Below, one piece after another: positions 29,381 through 37,886 of a stretch of DNA of 59,796 bases. The translations under genes were made by a program, and so were the position numbers. The notes beneath the pieces are model-generated. The model did no database searches. It was not told the origin of the DNA and was given only the letters and a program-made list of their open reading frames with translations. Within the stretch, counting starts at the first letter, position 1; the number at the start of each line of letters is the position of its first letter. The stretch lies in assembly GCF_030209745.1 (NCBI RefSeq), contig NZ_JARVRJ010000018.1:1-59796 (forward strand), given 5' to 3'. This DNA comes from Arthrobacter sp. fls2-241-R2A-200. GTDB lineage: Bacteria > Actinomycetota > Actinomycetes > Actinomycetales > Micrococcaceae.

Positions 29381-30300
29381 GCATGTGTACATTTTGCTTG
29401 GTCAGGTCCCTCTGACACTGGCCGCGGGTGTGCCTGGCGCCGCGGGTCGCCTGTTTGGTTGTGGGGAGCGGGTTCAAGGTCTTGGCTGGCGGACCCTCCG
29501 CGTGCGCTGAACTGCGCTTATGCGTTCCTCTCTTGGTTCGTCCGGTAGGCCGTGGTTGGCCTGCACCACTTCATGGGTAGGAGGACTGCGCACAACATGA
29601 CTTTGGGAACTTGCGATGAATATCCTGACTTCGGTTCGTTCCTGGAGGGAGGAGACGTGGCTGGCGGCTGCTTTGTCAGGCCAAAGGGGGTGTGGACATT
29701 GTCCACACTTAAATCTTCTTTATCGTGACTGCTTGCGGCCATTGGCTCTTCCCTCCTTGGACCTTCATCCACTCATGCATGTGAGTGGCAGTAGCGACAT
29801 GACGCGGACCCGGAAGCGCTCTACATGTGCAGGTTCATTCCGAAGTGAGAGTTCGGCGGCCACAGTCGGCCGAGTGCTATCAAATGGGTCCTAGCCGTGT
29901 CATCGAAGCGCACTGCGAAATCCAGCGGGACGCGGGCCCGACGCAGATGACAGCTCCCAGTGGTCCTCCGGAACATTGCAGTTCACGCGAATGTCGACTG
30001 AGCACGTCGACGCGGACCAGTCTGCCGATAATCGCCCTGCCGATAAGCGCCCATATGTCGTCTTGAGGGGTAGCGGGGAGCAGCTGTTGATTGGGGTGCT
30101 GGCAAAAACCAACACCGCCTTCTCTAGTAGGCGTCGTTGCAACGTGGGACAACCGCCAGGAGACAGCGCCGGAGTTGAGGCGTCCCCTAGCACGTCAGCA
30201 CGAGGTCTCCAGGCCAGCAGGGACCCAGGGAACAATCCAGTTGCGGCCTACGTTGCAGACTCGTCAGTATTGAGCAGCGTCAGAAATGAGAATCATCCAA
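29381..30300. other. Sparse region with no convincing gene
   Basis: About 900 bases without a gene I can support. Frames on both strands overlap, lack ribosome sites and give low-complexity or Arg/Ser-rich products. A 43-codon frame at 29597-29728 follows an AGGAGG, but 12 bases away, and has no recognisable motif. The stretch looks like decayed DNA at the boundary of an accessory region. Confidence 0.5.
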
Positions 30301-30603
30301 GTGGCAACCGACTATGACGAAGTACGTTCAGACGTCAAGGAATCCCAGGACCGCTCCCTCGAAGCACTGCAGTCCGCCAATGCCCCAGATGCACGCAGCG
30401 TCGTCAGTGAGCTCGACGAAGCCGATGCTCTCGATGAAGGCCTGACCCCCGGCGGGGAAATCGTCTCCGAAGAGCTGATCGTTCAGGTGATTCCTCAAGC
30501 GGCGGACGAGTTCACGTGTTACTCCTGTTTCCTCGTACGCCACCGATCCCAACTGGCCCGCCAAAGCGAGGGCCACTCGTACTGCACCGAGTGCGAAGGC
30601 TAA
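30301..30603 (+). CDS. DUF4193 family protein
   Basis: The 100-aa product begins MATDYDEVRSDVKESQDRS and continues ALQSANAPDARSVVSELDEAD, the conserved opening of actinobacterial DUF4193 proteins. It ends with a four-cysteine zinc-ribbon-like end (CYSC and, 25 residues on, CTEC). I chose GTG 30301 since it gives the family start; ATG 30286 is in frame but adds five unmatched residues. Function unknown. The family is usually found in a core cluster near dut and a DUF3093 gene (as Rv2699c/Rv2698 in M. tuberculosis); here it stands alone in sparse DNA, so it may be a second copy. Confidence 0.88.
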   Translation: MATDYDEVRSDVKESQDRSLEALQSANAPDARSVVSELDEADALDEGLTPGGEIVSEELIVQVIPQAADEFTCYSCFLVRHRSQLARQSEGHSYCTECEG

Positions 30604-31078
30604 GACAAGCCGAGCAGACGCCCTCACCCCAGCTTCCCAGCGAACCATCAGGTGATCTGGGCAGAATCAGTTTGAAGCTTCGGTCAACCGCTATTTGACC
30701 GGGGCTTCGCCAATTCGTGGTGGGATAGCTGGCTTTGGGTTGGCAGCTGCCAGGAATTGACAAAGATTAGTCTCCGGAACTGCACGCAAACCCCGATCGG
30801 GGCCGACGCTACTCCTCCAGCCACGTCAGCGGCGAACTTTCCGGGGGGACGAATGGCTAGGGATTTCGGCGCGAACCCGAATATCAACTCTGTTCGGTTC
30901 CGGAGTCACCGATCAGGCATGGTGCACCTCTGCCGATCCAGCCTGTCCCCTCTGTCGCGAGGGCGGGGATGGTTGGTCCTGGTTCAGCCGGTAGCGGGTC
31001 GTTGACCGTGCTCATGGAGCCCTCAGTGGCCGGGTGTCGATGCATCCCTGGTGCGCGGAGGGTCGGGGGAGTCTCCCG
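30604..31078. other. Intergenic region with a terminator hairpin
   Basis: The stretch between DUF4193 and fic holds one clear element, a hairpin at 30674-30708 in which GAAGC and CGGTCAA pair with TTGACCG and GCTTC, followed by few T residues. It probably ends the DUF4193 transcript. No gene is supported in the rest. Confidence 0.55.
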
Positions 31079-32344
31079 TCAGCTACGCACGCGCCGGCCG
31101 GCCCGTTCCGCGAAGGCGTCCAGTGCGGCCAGCATTTCCGGTGACCGCCAGAAACGGCCCTTCTTGTACTTGTCGTTGCCGATGACAATCCCTGCGGACT
31201 CAAGGGCATCCATCGCGCGTTTCTGGCGCATGTAGTCCAGCCCCAGCTGGGATTCCAAGACCGCGGCGTTCACCACAGGCTGACGGGCCAGCAACTCAAG
31301 AACGGGCCAGACGGCGGAGTCCCGTCGAGCTTTGACCTTATCGGTCCAGGATTCATTGATGGCGGCGACGTCAGCGGCGAGCCGGGTGCCGTTATCGATG
31401 GCCAGGAATGACGCCTCGGCTGTGACGGTGATGATCCGTTCCGGATCACCGGCACGGAAGGCGGTCAACGCGTCATGGTAGTTGTGGACGTCGGCGAGGA
31501 GACCGGCAGACACTGGCACTGTCACGTGGGAGGCCAGACCACGGCGTTTAAGCATGGAATGCAGGAGCGCCCGTCCGGTGCGGCCGTTGCCGTCTGTGAA
31601 CGGGTGGATGGTTTCGAATTGGGCGTGGGCGATGGAAGCCTGGACCATTGCCGGGAGGTCGGTCCGCCGCGCGTAGTCCATCACGTCCTCCATCAGCGCC
31701 GGGACGCGGCCGTGGTGCGGGGGAACGAAGTCTGCGCCGATCGGGCTGACGTGGCTGGATCCGATCCACACCTGCTCTTCGCGCCACTGCCCAGCGACGT
31801 CGGCATCCTTCGTGCCGTCCATCAGGGCGCGGTGCATATCCAGGATGCTCCCCGGGTCCAGGTGCTCCGCTGCCGCGAGGGCTGACTCCATGGCCCGCAC
31901 GTTGCGGACAATCAAGGTCGCATTGGCGCGCTCCTCGACCCCGAGTTCGGCTTCGGCGAGGCTGCGGGCGCTGGCTGTCAGGTTTTCAATCCGCGAGGAC
32001 GCCGCGGACTCGCTTCGCAGCAGCAGCGCAGCGAAGGGCCTGACGTGCTCCCCGTAGCGTTCATCGAAGCGGCTGATCTCGTGCGCCGCCTCCTCTGCAA
32101 GGGTCGCCGTAGCGGGAGAGGGCAGGTAGGAAGACCGTGCAATCAGCGGCGGGATGAACGCCTCGTACGTTTGTCCCGCCATCCCTGAGAGGTAGCTGCT
32201 GGATTTGAAGGCATCAACGTTGCCCACCCACTCGTGGCTTTCGTACTCGCCCTGCGGCCACCCAAGCTTTGAGCCCGAGGAGATGGCCGCCTCAGGGTGC
32301 GTGACGTACCCGGAAGTGCCGCCCTGATTCCTAGGCCGTTCCAT
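31079..32344 (-). CDS. Fic-domain AMP transferase, class II, with C-terminal helix-turn-helix region
   Basis: This 421-aa protein carries the Fic active site HPFTDGNGRTGR (His247 to Arg258), which transfers AMP (or another nucleotide part) to target hydroxyls. An N-terminal (S/T)xxxE(G/N) inhibitory helix is present as Ser116 to Asn121 with Glu120, which marks class II Fic proteins that hold themselves inactive. The last 100 residues (LARQPVVNAAVLESQLGL) look like a winged-helix DNA-binding domain, as in many stand-alone Fic proteins. Paired TGTAA/TTACA dyads before the gene could be its own operator. No antitoxin gene is adjacent. The target is unknown. Confidence 0.9.
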   Translation of the reverse strand: MERPRNQGGTSGYVTHPEAAISSGSKLGWPQGEYESHEWVGNVDAFKSSSYLSGMAGQTYEAFIPPLIARSSYLPSPATATLAEEAAHEISRFDERYGEHVRPFAALLLRSESAASSRIENLTASARSLAEAELGVEERANATLIVRNVRAMESALAAAEHLDPGSILDMHRALMDGTKDADVAGQWREEQVWIGSSHVSPIGADFVPPHHGRVPALMEDVMDYARRTDLPAMVQASIAHAQFETIHPFTDGNGRTGRALLHSMLKRRGLASHVTVPVSAGLLADVHNYHDALTAFRAGDPERIITVTAEASFLAIDNGTRLAADVAAINESWTDKVKARRDSAVWPVLELLARQPVVNAAVLESQLGLDYMRQKRAMDALESAGIVIGNDKYKKGRFWRSPEMLAALDAFAERAGRRVRS

Positions 32345-32355
32345 ACTGTCCTATC

Positions 32356-32402
32356 TGTAAAGATCTCCAGCAGATTCTTACATTTATCGATGTAGGTGTA
32401 AA
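32356..32402 (-). promoter_or_regulatory. Probable fic promoter overlapped by a TGTAA-N17-TTACA dyad
   Basis: On the minus strand a TTTACA -35-like box (32397-32402) and a TAAGAAT -10-like box (32374-32380) are 16 bases apart, placed about 30-58 bases before the fic start. The -10 box overlaps the right arm of a dyad, TGTAA at 32356-32360 and TTACA at 32378-32382. Binding there should block transcription. Confidence 0.5.
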
Positions 32403-32446
32403 TAACGACCGGGAGCCCTGACAGATCCGGATTCTTAGGGAGTAAG

Positions 32447-32473
32447 TGTAAGGACACGCAAAGAATCCTTACA
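32447..32473. promoter_or_regulatory. Second TGTAA-N17-TTACA dyad upstream of fic
   Basis: TGTAAGGA (32447-32454) and TCCTTACA (32466-32473) form a perfect 8-bp inverted repeat with an 11-base centre. The five outer bases on each side and their 17-base gap match the dyad at 32356-32382; the two centres are 91 bp apart. A regulator, possibly Fic itself through its C-terminal domain, may bind both. Confidence 0.5.
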
Positions 32474-32482
32474 GTTATCCGG

Positions 32483-32921
32483 CTAAGCGTTAGAAGGAGG
32501 CCTTATTATCTCATTTAGGCCCAGCCTTGCACCGAGGGACCTCAACGGGGATCCCGGGCGCAACGTGACAGGGACTTTGATTGGACCCTTCCCAAGCACT
32601 AAACGAAGGAAGCCACCGTCAGCAACGATGCACTGAATGTGTCAGGTTGAAACCAAAGACCCTCGCCAGATCATGTCCGGAACGAGGCACGGACACCCTA
32701 TTCTGACGTACTTTCGTGCCACCCCCTGACGTCAGGCTGGGGTGTGCCCTAACCCGTCCTTTAGTAGTGGGATACCCGGCCCCTGTTGGTTAGAGGACGA
32801 TCCGAGCGGGAACCCCTTGGCTATAAGAGTGAACTGGATGAGTCAGTGCTGACGCCGGCCTTGAGCGGAACAGTTCTGTGACATCGACTCCTACTGGCGA
32901 CATTCAAAATTTAGCCAGACG
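32483..32921. other. Intergenic region before the accessory operon
   Basis: No gene is supported. A 12-bp palindrome CCTGACGTCAGG lies at 32725-32736. The stretch ends at the operator pair of the first MFS gene. Confidence 0.45.
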
Positions 32922-32966
32922 TTGACGCGCGTTAATTAACGTGGTTTCCTGATTGACGCGCGTTAA
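32922..32966. promoter_or_regulatory. Two LacI-type operators 31 bp apart
   Basis: TTGACGCGCGTTAA occurs twice, identical at 32922-32935 and 32953-32966, each one change away from a perfect palindrome. Their centres are 31 bp apart, about three helix turns, so dimers would sit on one face of the DNA. They lie 78-122 bases before the first MFS gene and match the sites near GH2 and at 56523. Confidence 0.75.
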
Positions 32967-33043
32967 CTGTGTTTGGCGTCTCAGTCCAAGACCACTGGGG
33001 CCACAACGCGTGAATCATCCCGTCGTTGACAAAGGAGTCCTGA

Positions 33044-34399
33044 ATGACCCAGATAAACCAGCCAGGAGCGGGCCCGGAAACTTCCGGCCCGATAGTCGTT
33101 CCCCCGGAGTCTGTTGAGGCTGAAGCGCTTGCAGCTCTGAAGGCCGCTACAGAAGATGACCGCCCGCCGGTTCCCAGGAGTTATGTCGTACTCCTTATCC
33201 TGGCCCTCTTCGGAACAAACCTGGCGTTCACAACACCGCTCGTCCTGTCTCTTGCGATTCAGATTCAAGCCTTGGCACCTCAGAATGAGGAGTACCTCGG
33301 ATTCGTTCTCGGTGCCGCAGCCGGACTCGGGCTCATTGTCGGGCCCATGTTTGGAGTGCTTAGTGACCGCACTCGCTCCCGGCTGGGCCGCAGACGCCCC
33401 TGGATGGTTGCGGGACTCGCAGTCGGTCTTATCGGCCTATTCATCCTCGCCAGTGCTCCGAACGTGATCGTGCTGGCGATTGGATGGATAGTCTCGACGC
33501 TTGGCTGGGGACAGATCTTCGGCGGCCTGCAGAATTCCCAGGCTGACCGACTGCCGGCTTCTCAGCGAGGAAAAGTGGCTGGCCTGACCGGCATGGCTGG
33601 CATGATGGCGCCCGTGATCGGAAGTGTCGCGGGTTCGGCCCTATCTTCGAGTCCTTACCTGCTGTTCCTTGTGCCCGGCCTGATCGGTGCGGTGCTCGTT
33701 GTGTTGTTTTTGCTCTTTGTTCAGGAGCCGGACTCGCGCGATCTCATCCTCGAGGAGAAATTGAGTGCCAGGGGCCTGTTCTCCAAATACCTGTACAACC
33801 CACGGAGTTACCCTGATTTTTCGTGGAACTTCGTCGGTCGGTTCGTCTTCTATTTCGGCCTCACCCTGAGTTCAGCCTTCACAGCGTTCTTCCTGGCGTC
33901 CCGTCTCAACCTCCCCATCACGGAGATCGGCGGCACGATTGCCCTTGTTGGCTTGCTCGGCATCGTGGCCACGACGGCCGGCGCTATCGGAGGCGGCTTT
34001 CTTTCGGACCGATTCAAGCAGCGGAAGGTGTTTGTTTTGGCCGGCGGTGTCATCTTCAGCGTCGGCGCCGTCACGACTGCGTTCGCCCCCTCCATCGAGT
34101 TCATCGTCATCGGATCGTTCCTCAGCAGTGTTGGCATTGGGGTTTTCTCTGCCGTGGACCAGGCTCTCGTGCTGGATGTCCTGCCCGAACGGGACACCCA
34201 AGCCGCCAGATTTAACGCGCTGAATAGCTTCTCGCTGACGGTGCCACAGTCGCTGGCACCAATCGCCGCACCGGCGTTCCTTGTGATCGGGATGGTTTCC
34301 GGCGGTGATAAGAACTATTCGATTCTGTACCTGATCGCGGCGGTTTTGACCATAATTGGCGGGCTGATCGTCGTTACCAAGGTGAAGTCGGTCCGTTAG
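33044..34399 (+). CDS. MFS sugar/glycoside transporter (SUT/GPH-like), copy 1
   Basis: A 451-aa protein with 12 predicted membrane segments and a hydrophilic N-terminal 45 residues. The loop between segments 2 and 3 reads SDRTRSRLGRRRPW, a motif shared with plant-type sucrose and other glycoside symporters, so it probably imports a sugar or glycoside with protons. It is clearly paralogous to the carrier at 45320 (YPDFSWNFVGRFVFYFGLTL against YPDFSWNWLGRFLFYFGLTL). It begins nine bases after AAGGAG and is followed 37 bases later by GH3 copy 1. Confidence 0.9.
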   Translation: MTQINQPGAGPETSGPIVVPPESVEAEALAALKAATEDDRPPVPRSYVVLLILALFGTNLAFTTPLVLSLAIQIQALAPQNEEYLGFVLGAAAGLGLIVGPMFGVLSDRTRSRLGRRRPWMVAGLAVGLIGLFILASAPNVIVLAIGWIVSTLGWGQIFGGLQNSQADRLPASQRGKVAGLTGMAGMMAPVIGSVAGSALSSSPYLLFLVPGLIGAVLVVLFLLFVQEPDSRDLILEEKLSARGLFSKYLYNPRSYPDFSWNFVGRFVFYFGLTLSSAFTAFFLASRLNLPITEIGGTIALVGLLGIVATTAGAIGGGFLSDRFKQRKVFVLAGGVIFSVGAVTTAFAPSIEFIVIGSFLSSVGIGVFSAVDQALVLDVLPERDTQAARFNALNSFSLTVPQSLAPIAAPAFLVIGMVSGGDKNYSILYLIAAVLTIIGGLIVVTKVKSVR

Positions 34400-34436
34400 C
34401 TCGTGGCGCTGCCAACCCAAACTTAGAAAGAAGACA

Positions 34437-36713
34437 GTGACTACCGATTTTCCCTACATGAATGCTTCGCTTCCGGTCGCCCAGCGCGTCGAGGACCTTC
34501 TTGGTCGTATGGAACGCACCGAAAAAGCGGCTCAGCTGACGCAGTCCTTTTGCTTCGCAATCGGGGAACTGCCTGATGACTTTGACATCGACGCCCTGCC
34601 TGAGGAGCATCAGGCATTCGTTCGGCAGACGCAGCAAATTGATGCCGCGGTAGAGCGGGGGGAGATTGGTTCACTGCTGTTCATTCGTGACGCAGCTGTG
34701 GCTAACAGGTACCAGGCTAAAGCCTTGGCTGGTAGCCGTCTCGGCATCCCCCTCATATTCGGTTTCGACGTGATCCACGGCCTTCGAACGGTTCTGCCGG
34801 TGCCGATCGCTCAGGCGGCGTCTTGGGATCCGGCTGTTATCACTGCTGGCGCACAGGTAGCGGCCCGTGAGGCGAGAGCTTCAGGAATACAGTGGACCTT
34901 CGCGCCGATGATCGACATCGCCCGAGACCCTCGGTGGGGACGAATTGTGGAAAGTGCCGGCGAGGACCCCTTTCTGACCTCGATCGTGGCCGCAGCTCAG
35001 GTACATGGCTTTCAAGGAAACCTCGGCCCCGAAAGCATCATTGCAGGGCCGAAGCACTTTGCCGGGTACGGCGCTGCTCGGGGAGGACGTGATTACGAAG
35101 ATGCTGAAATTTCCGAATCGGAGCTCCGCAACGTCTATCTTCCACCTTTCAAGGCAGCCATTGATGCGGGCGCTCATAATGTCATGAGTGCCTACATGGA
35201 CCTTAATGGCGTACCCGCCAGCGGCAACTCTCGCTTGCTCAATGACATGCTGCGGGGGGAACTTGGATTTGAGGGTTTTGTGGTCTCCGACGCCAACGCA
35301 GTGAAATCACTGGAGACCCAGCACTTCGCCGCGGACGCAGCCGACGCAGCCGCCCGGGCGATAACTGCCGGTGTCGACATGGAAATGAGCATGTCCGAGC
35401 CCGCCTATGCATCGTTGCCCCAATTGGTCGAAGACGGCAGGCTCGAGCAGTCGATCCTCGATGAGGCAGTCCGCCGTGTACTCACAGTCAAGTTCGCGCT
35501 CGGCCTGTTCGAAAACCCTTTCGTTGAGGACACAAAGATGGAAAGGGTGCTGGGGGATCCCGGCCACCGCGACACCGCACGTGTCAGTGCCGAGCGTTCC
35601 ATCGTTCTCCTCAAGAATGATGGCGTGCTTCCGTTGGCACCGAATCAGACTGCAACTGTAGCCGTCATCGGACGGCTGGCCGACAGCAAGCGCGACACAT
35701 TGGGACCCTGGGTCTTCGGACACAGCACAGACGAAACAGTCTCAATCCTGGAAGGGATCCGTGCCAGGGCGGGCAGCGAACTTAGGGTCGAGTATGCCGC
35801 CGGAGTCGGCGTACCTGACCGCGCCTTTCCCTCACCCTTTGCTCTTCAGGATCCCGACCCAGGCTCAGGCGGCATCGGCGTGATCGACGATGACGACGAA
35901 GAGCTCGACCGGGCCGTGGCAGTTGCCGCACGATCAGATATCGCTCTGGTCGTTATCGGGGAGCGACAAGACCAGGCAGGCGAGACGGCGTCCAAATCCA
36001 ACCTGGACCTACCTGGACGCCAGCTCGAAATGTTGCAGAGGATCGCGGCCACGGGAACTCCGGTGGCCGTCATCCTCATGGCGGGCAGGCCCCTCGACCT
36101 TCGCTGGGCGGACCAAAACGTTTCTGCGATCGTGCAGGGCTGGTACCCAGGAACGCGGGGCGGCGACGCCATTGCCTCAGTGCTGTTCGGCGATGTCTCA
36201 CCAGCGGGCAGGCTGCCCTTCACTTGGCCACGGCATGTCGGTCAGGTACCGATGATCTACGCACATTACCGTACGTTCGCCCCGCAAGATCAGGACAAGC
36301 GCTACTGGAATGAAGCTTCGACACCGCTTTACCCCTTCGGCTACGGGCTCAGCTATGGCAAATTCGAATACTCGAACCTCCAAACCGATTCTTCAGACAT
36401 CGCAGTCGGTGCAACGACGAACGTGAGCGTTGAAATCACGAACACGTCCGAACGGGAGGCTGATGAAGTCGCCCAGCTGTATATCCACCAAAGATACGGA
36501 ACTTCGTCACGACCTGTACGGGAGCTCAAGGGGTTCGAGCGCGTCACGCTTCTACCAGGTGAGACGAGAAAAGTTTCCTTCCAAATCGGGCCCCAGCAAC
36601 TGAGCTACTGGAGCGACGTTACCGGTTCCTGGGTGCAGGACAGCACGGTTATTGATCTCTTTGTCGGTGGGGATTCATTGGCTCAACTTACGAGCAGTCT
36701 CCGCGTCAAGTGA
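34437..36713 (+). CDS. GH3 beta-glycosidase (BglX-like), copy 1
   Basis: A 758-aa family 3 glycoside hydrolase. It has the TIM-barrel domain with FAPMIDIARDPRWGRIVES, GPKHFAGYGA and the nucleophile Asp285 in FVVSDANAV, a C-terminal sandwich domain starting SIVLLKNDGVLPL, and a fibronectin III-like end (ELKGFERVTLLPGETRKVSF). Likely activity is beta-glucosidase or beta-xylosidase on oligosaccharides or glycosides. No signal peptide is visible, so it acts in the cytoplasm on material brought in by the MFS carrier upstream. It starts at GTG 34437 after AGAAAGAAG. Confidence 0.92.
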   Translation: MTTDFPYMNASLPVAQRVEDLLGRMERTEKAAQLTQSFCFAIGELPDDFDIDALPEEHQAFVRQTQQIDAAVERGEIGSLLFIRDAAVANRYQAKALAGSRLGIPLIFGFDVIHGLRTVLPVPIAQAASWDPAVITAGAQVAAREARASGIQWTFAPMIDIARDPRWGRIVESAGEDPFLTSIVAAAQVHGFQGNLGPESIIAGPKHFAGYGAARGGRDYEDAEISESELRNVYLPPFKAAIDAGAHNVMSAYMDLNGVPASGNSRLLNDMLRGELGFEGFVVSDANAVKSLETQHFAADAADAAARAITAGVDMEMSMSEPAYASLPQLVEDGRLEQSILDEAVRRVLTVKFALGLFENPFVEDTKMERVLGDPGHRDTARVSAERSIVLLKNDGVLPLAPNQTATVAVIGRLADSKRDTLGPWVFGHSTDETVSILEGIRARAGSELRVEYAAGVGVPDRAFPSPFALQDPDPGSGGIGVIDDDDEELDRAVAVAARSDIALVVIGERQDQAGETASKSNLDLPGRQLEMLQRIAATGTPVAVILMAGRPLDLRWADQNVSAIVQGWYPGTRGGDAIASVLFGDVSPAGRLPFTWPRHVGQVPMIYAHYRTFAPQDQDKRYWNEASTPLYPFGYGLSYGKFEYSNLQTDSSDIAVGATTNVSVEITNTSEREADEVAQLYIHQRYGTSSRPVRELKGFERVTLLPGETRKVSFQIGPQQLSYWSDVTGSWVQDSTVIDLFVGGDSLAQLTSSLRVK

Positions 36714-36797
36714 GCAACACTAACGGAAATCACCGCAAGCGGTGAGTGGTGCAGGGCCTCAAGCGAAAGGCAAAGTGTGGTCGTTGACAGGAGTCTT

Positions 36798-37886
36798 ATG
36801 AGCGTGGACGAGAAGGTAGGTGTCGTCTCGATGCCTGCAGACGTGCGTAATGGGGTGAAGGTTGGGCCGCCGCCGGCGTTCGACCCCGAGTGTTCACCCG
36901 CTTTGGTTGCAGCCCAGGCGGTCTTCCCGGAACCCGTCACCAGCGAGCTGCTCCCGGTCATACGTCAGATGGTTGCCTATGGCGATCCAACTGACGCTGA
37001 CCTTGAGCGTGGAGGCGCTTACCGGGTCCAGGAGAAGAGCGCACCGGGGCTGGAGGGGGCGCCGGCCGTGCCCCTTCTGGTGTGTACTCCTACCGCAGCT
37101 AAGGCTCCGACGCCGGCGGTGTATTACGTGCACGGCGGCGGGATGATTTCTGGTGGGCGACGTTCCGACATGGGTTGGGTGTTGGATTATGCGGAAGCCG
37201 AAGGACTGGCGGTCGTTGGTGTCGAATACCGGCTGGCACCTGAGCATCCTGATCCTGCCCCGATTGATGACTGCTATGCGGGACTGCTGTGGATAATCGA
37301 CCACGCGGAAGAGCTGAACATTGACCCGGACAGGATTCTGATCTTCGGAATGAGTGCAGGAGGCGGTCTTGCAGCGGGCGTCGCACTGAGGTGCCGGGAC
37401 CAAAAGGGGCCGAAGCTGATAGGACAAATGCTTACATGCCCAATGTTGGACGAGCGCAATGACACTGCCTCCAGCTTTCAATTCCAAGGCAACGGCTCTT
37501 GGATCCGGGAATCAAATGAGTTCGGTTGGAACGCGCTCCTGGGAGATCGCCGTCGAAAAGCGGATGTGTCTCCATACACGTCTCCTTCACGAGCCGCGGA
37601 TCTGTCGGACCTTCCCCCCACGTTCCTCGACGTGGGCTCAGCGGAGGTCTTCCGCGACGAAGCGGTCGATTACGCGAGCCGAATCTGGGCAGCGGGGGGC
37701 AACGCAGAGCTGCACGTGTGGCCAGGTGGTTACCATGGGTTCGATCGCTTCGCCCCTGCCGCAGCCGTCTCTCAAGACGCGACCCGCGCGCGAGCCCGGT
37801 GGTTACACCGGCTCCTGAGCCAGCAACCAAGCCAGCTGGAAAAGACAGGTCACGTCCCGTGGAGTGGTGTAAATCTCGGGTTCTGA
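36798..37886 (+). CDS. HSL-family alpha/beta hydrolase (esterase), 3' end altered by IS insertion
   Basis: This 362-aa serine hydrolase has the HGGG oxyanion motif (VHGGGMISGG), GMSAGGG with the nucleophile Ser, an Asp in the FLDVGSAE region and His in GGYHGFD, all as in hormone-sensitive-lipase-type esterases. It could deacylate an imported glycoside. I chose ATG 36798, with AGGAG four bases upstream; GTG 36777 is an alternative. The IS256 element starts at 37848, so the last 12 codons are IS-derived. Before insertion the protein would have ended QLEKTLDLES. The catalytic core is untouched, so it is probably still active. Confidence 0.88.
   Translation: MSVDEKVGVVSMPADVRNGVKVGPPPAFDPECSPALVAAQAVFPEPVTSELLPVIRQMVAYGDPTDADLERGGAYRVQEKSAPGLEGAPAVPLLVCTPTAAKAPTPAVYYVHGGGMISGGRRSDMGWVLDYAEAEGLAVVGVEYRLAPEHPDPAPIDDCYAGLLWIIDHAEELNIDPDRILIFGMSAGGGLAAGVALRCRDQKGPKLIGQMLTCPMLDERNDTASSFQFQGNGSWIRESNEFGWNALLGDRRRKADVSPYTSPSRAADLSDLPPTFLDVGSAEVFRDEAVDYASRIWAAGGNAELHVWPGGYHGFDRFAPAAAVSQDATRARARWLHRLLSQQPSQLEKTGHVPWSGVNLGF

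Noticed and set aside
29597..29728. 43-codon frame starting MTLGTCDEYPDFG after an AGGAGG
   Set aside because: The ribosome site is 12 bases from the ATG and no motif or coding context supports it.
29976..30317. 113-codon plus frame before DUF4193
   Set aside because: It overlaps the DUF4193 start, is low in complexity, and has no ribosome site.
32725..32736. CCTGACGTCAGG palindrome
   Set aside because: Isolated, not repeated elsewhere in the window and not next to a gene start; could be chance.
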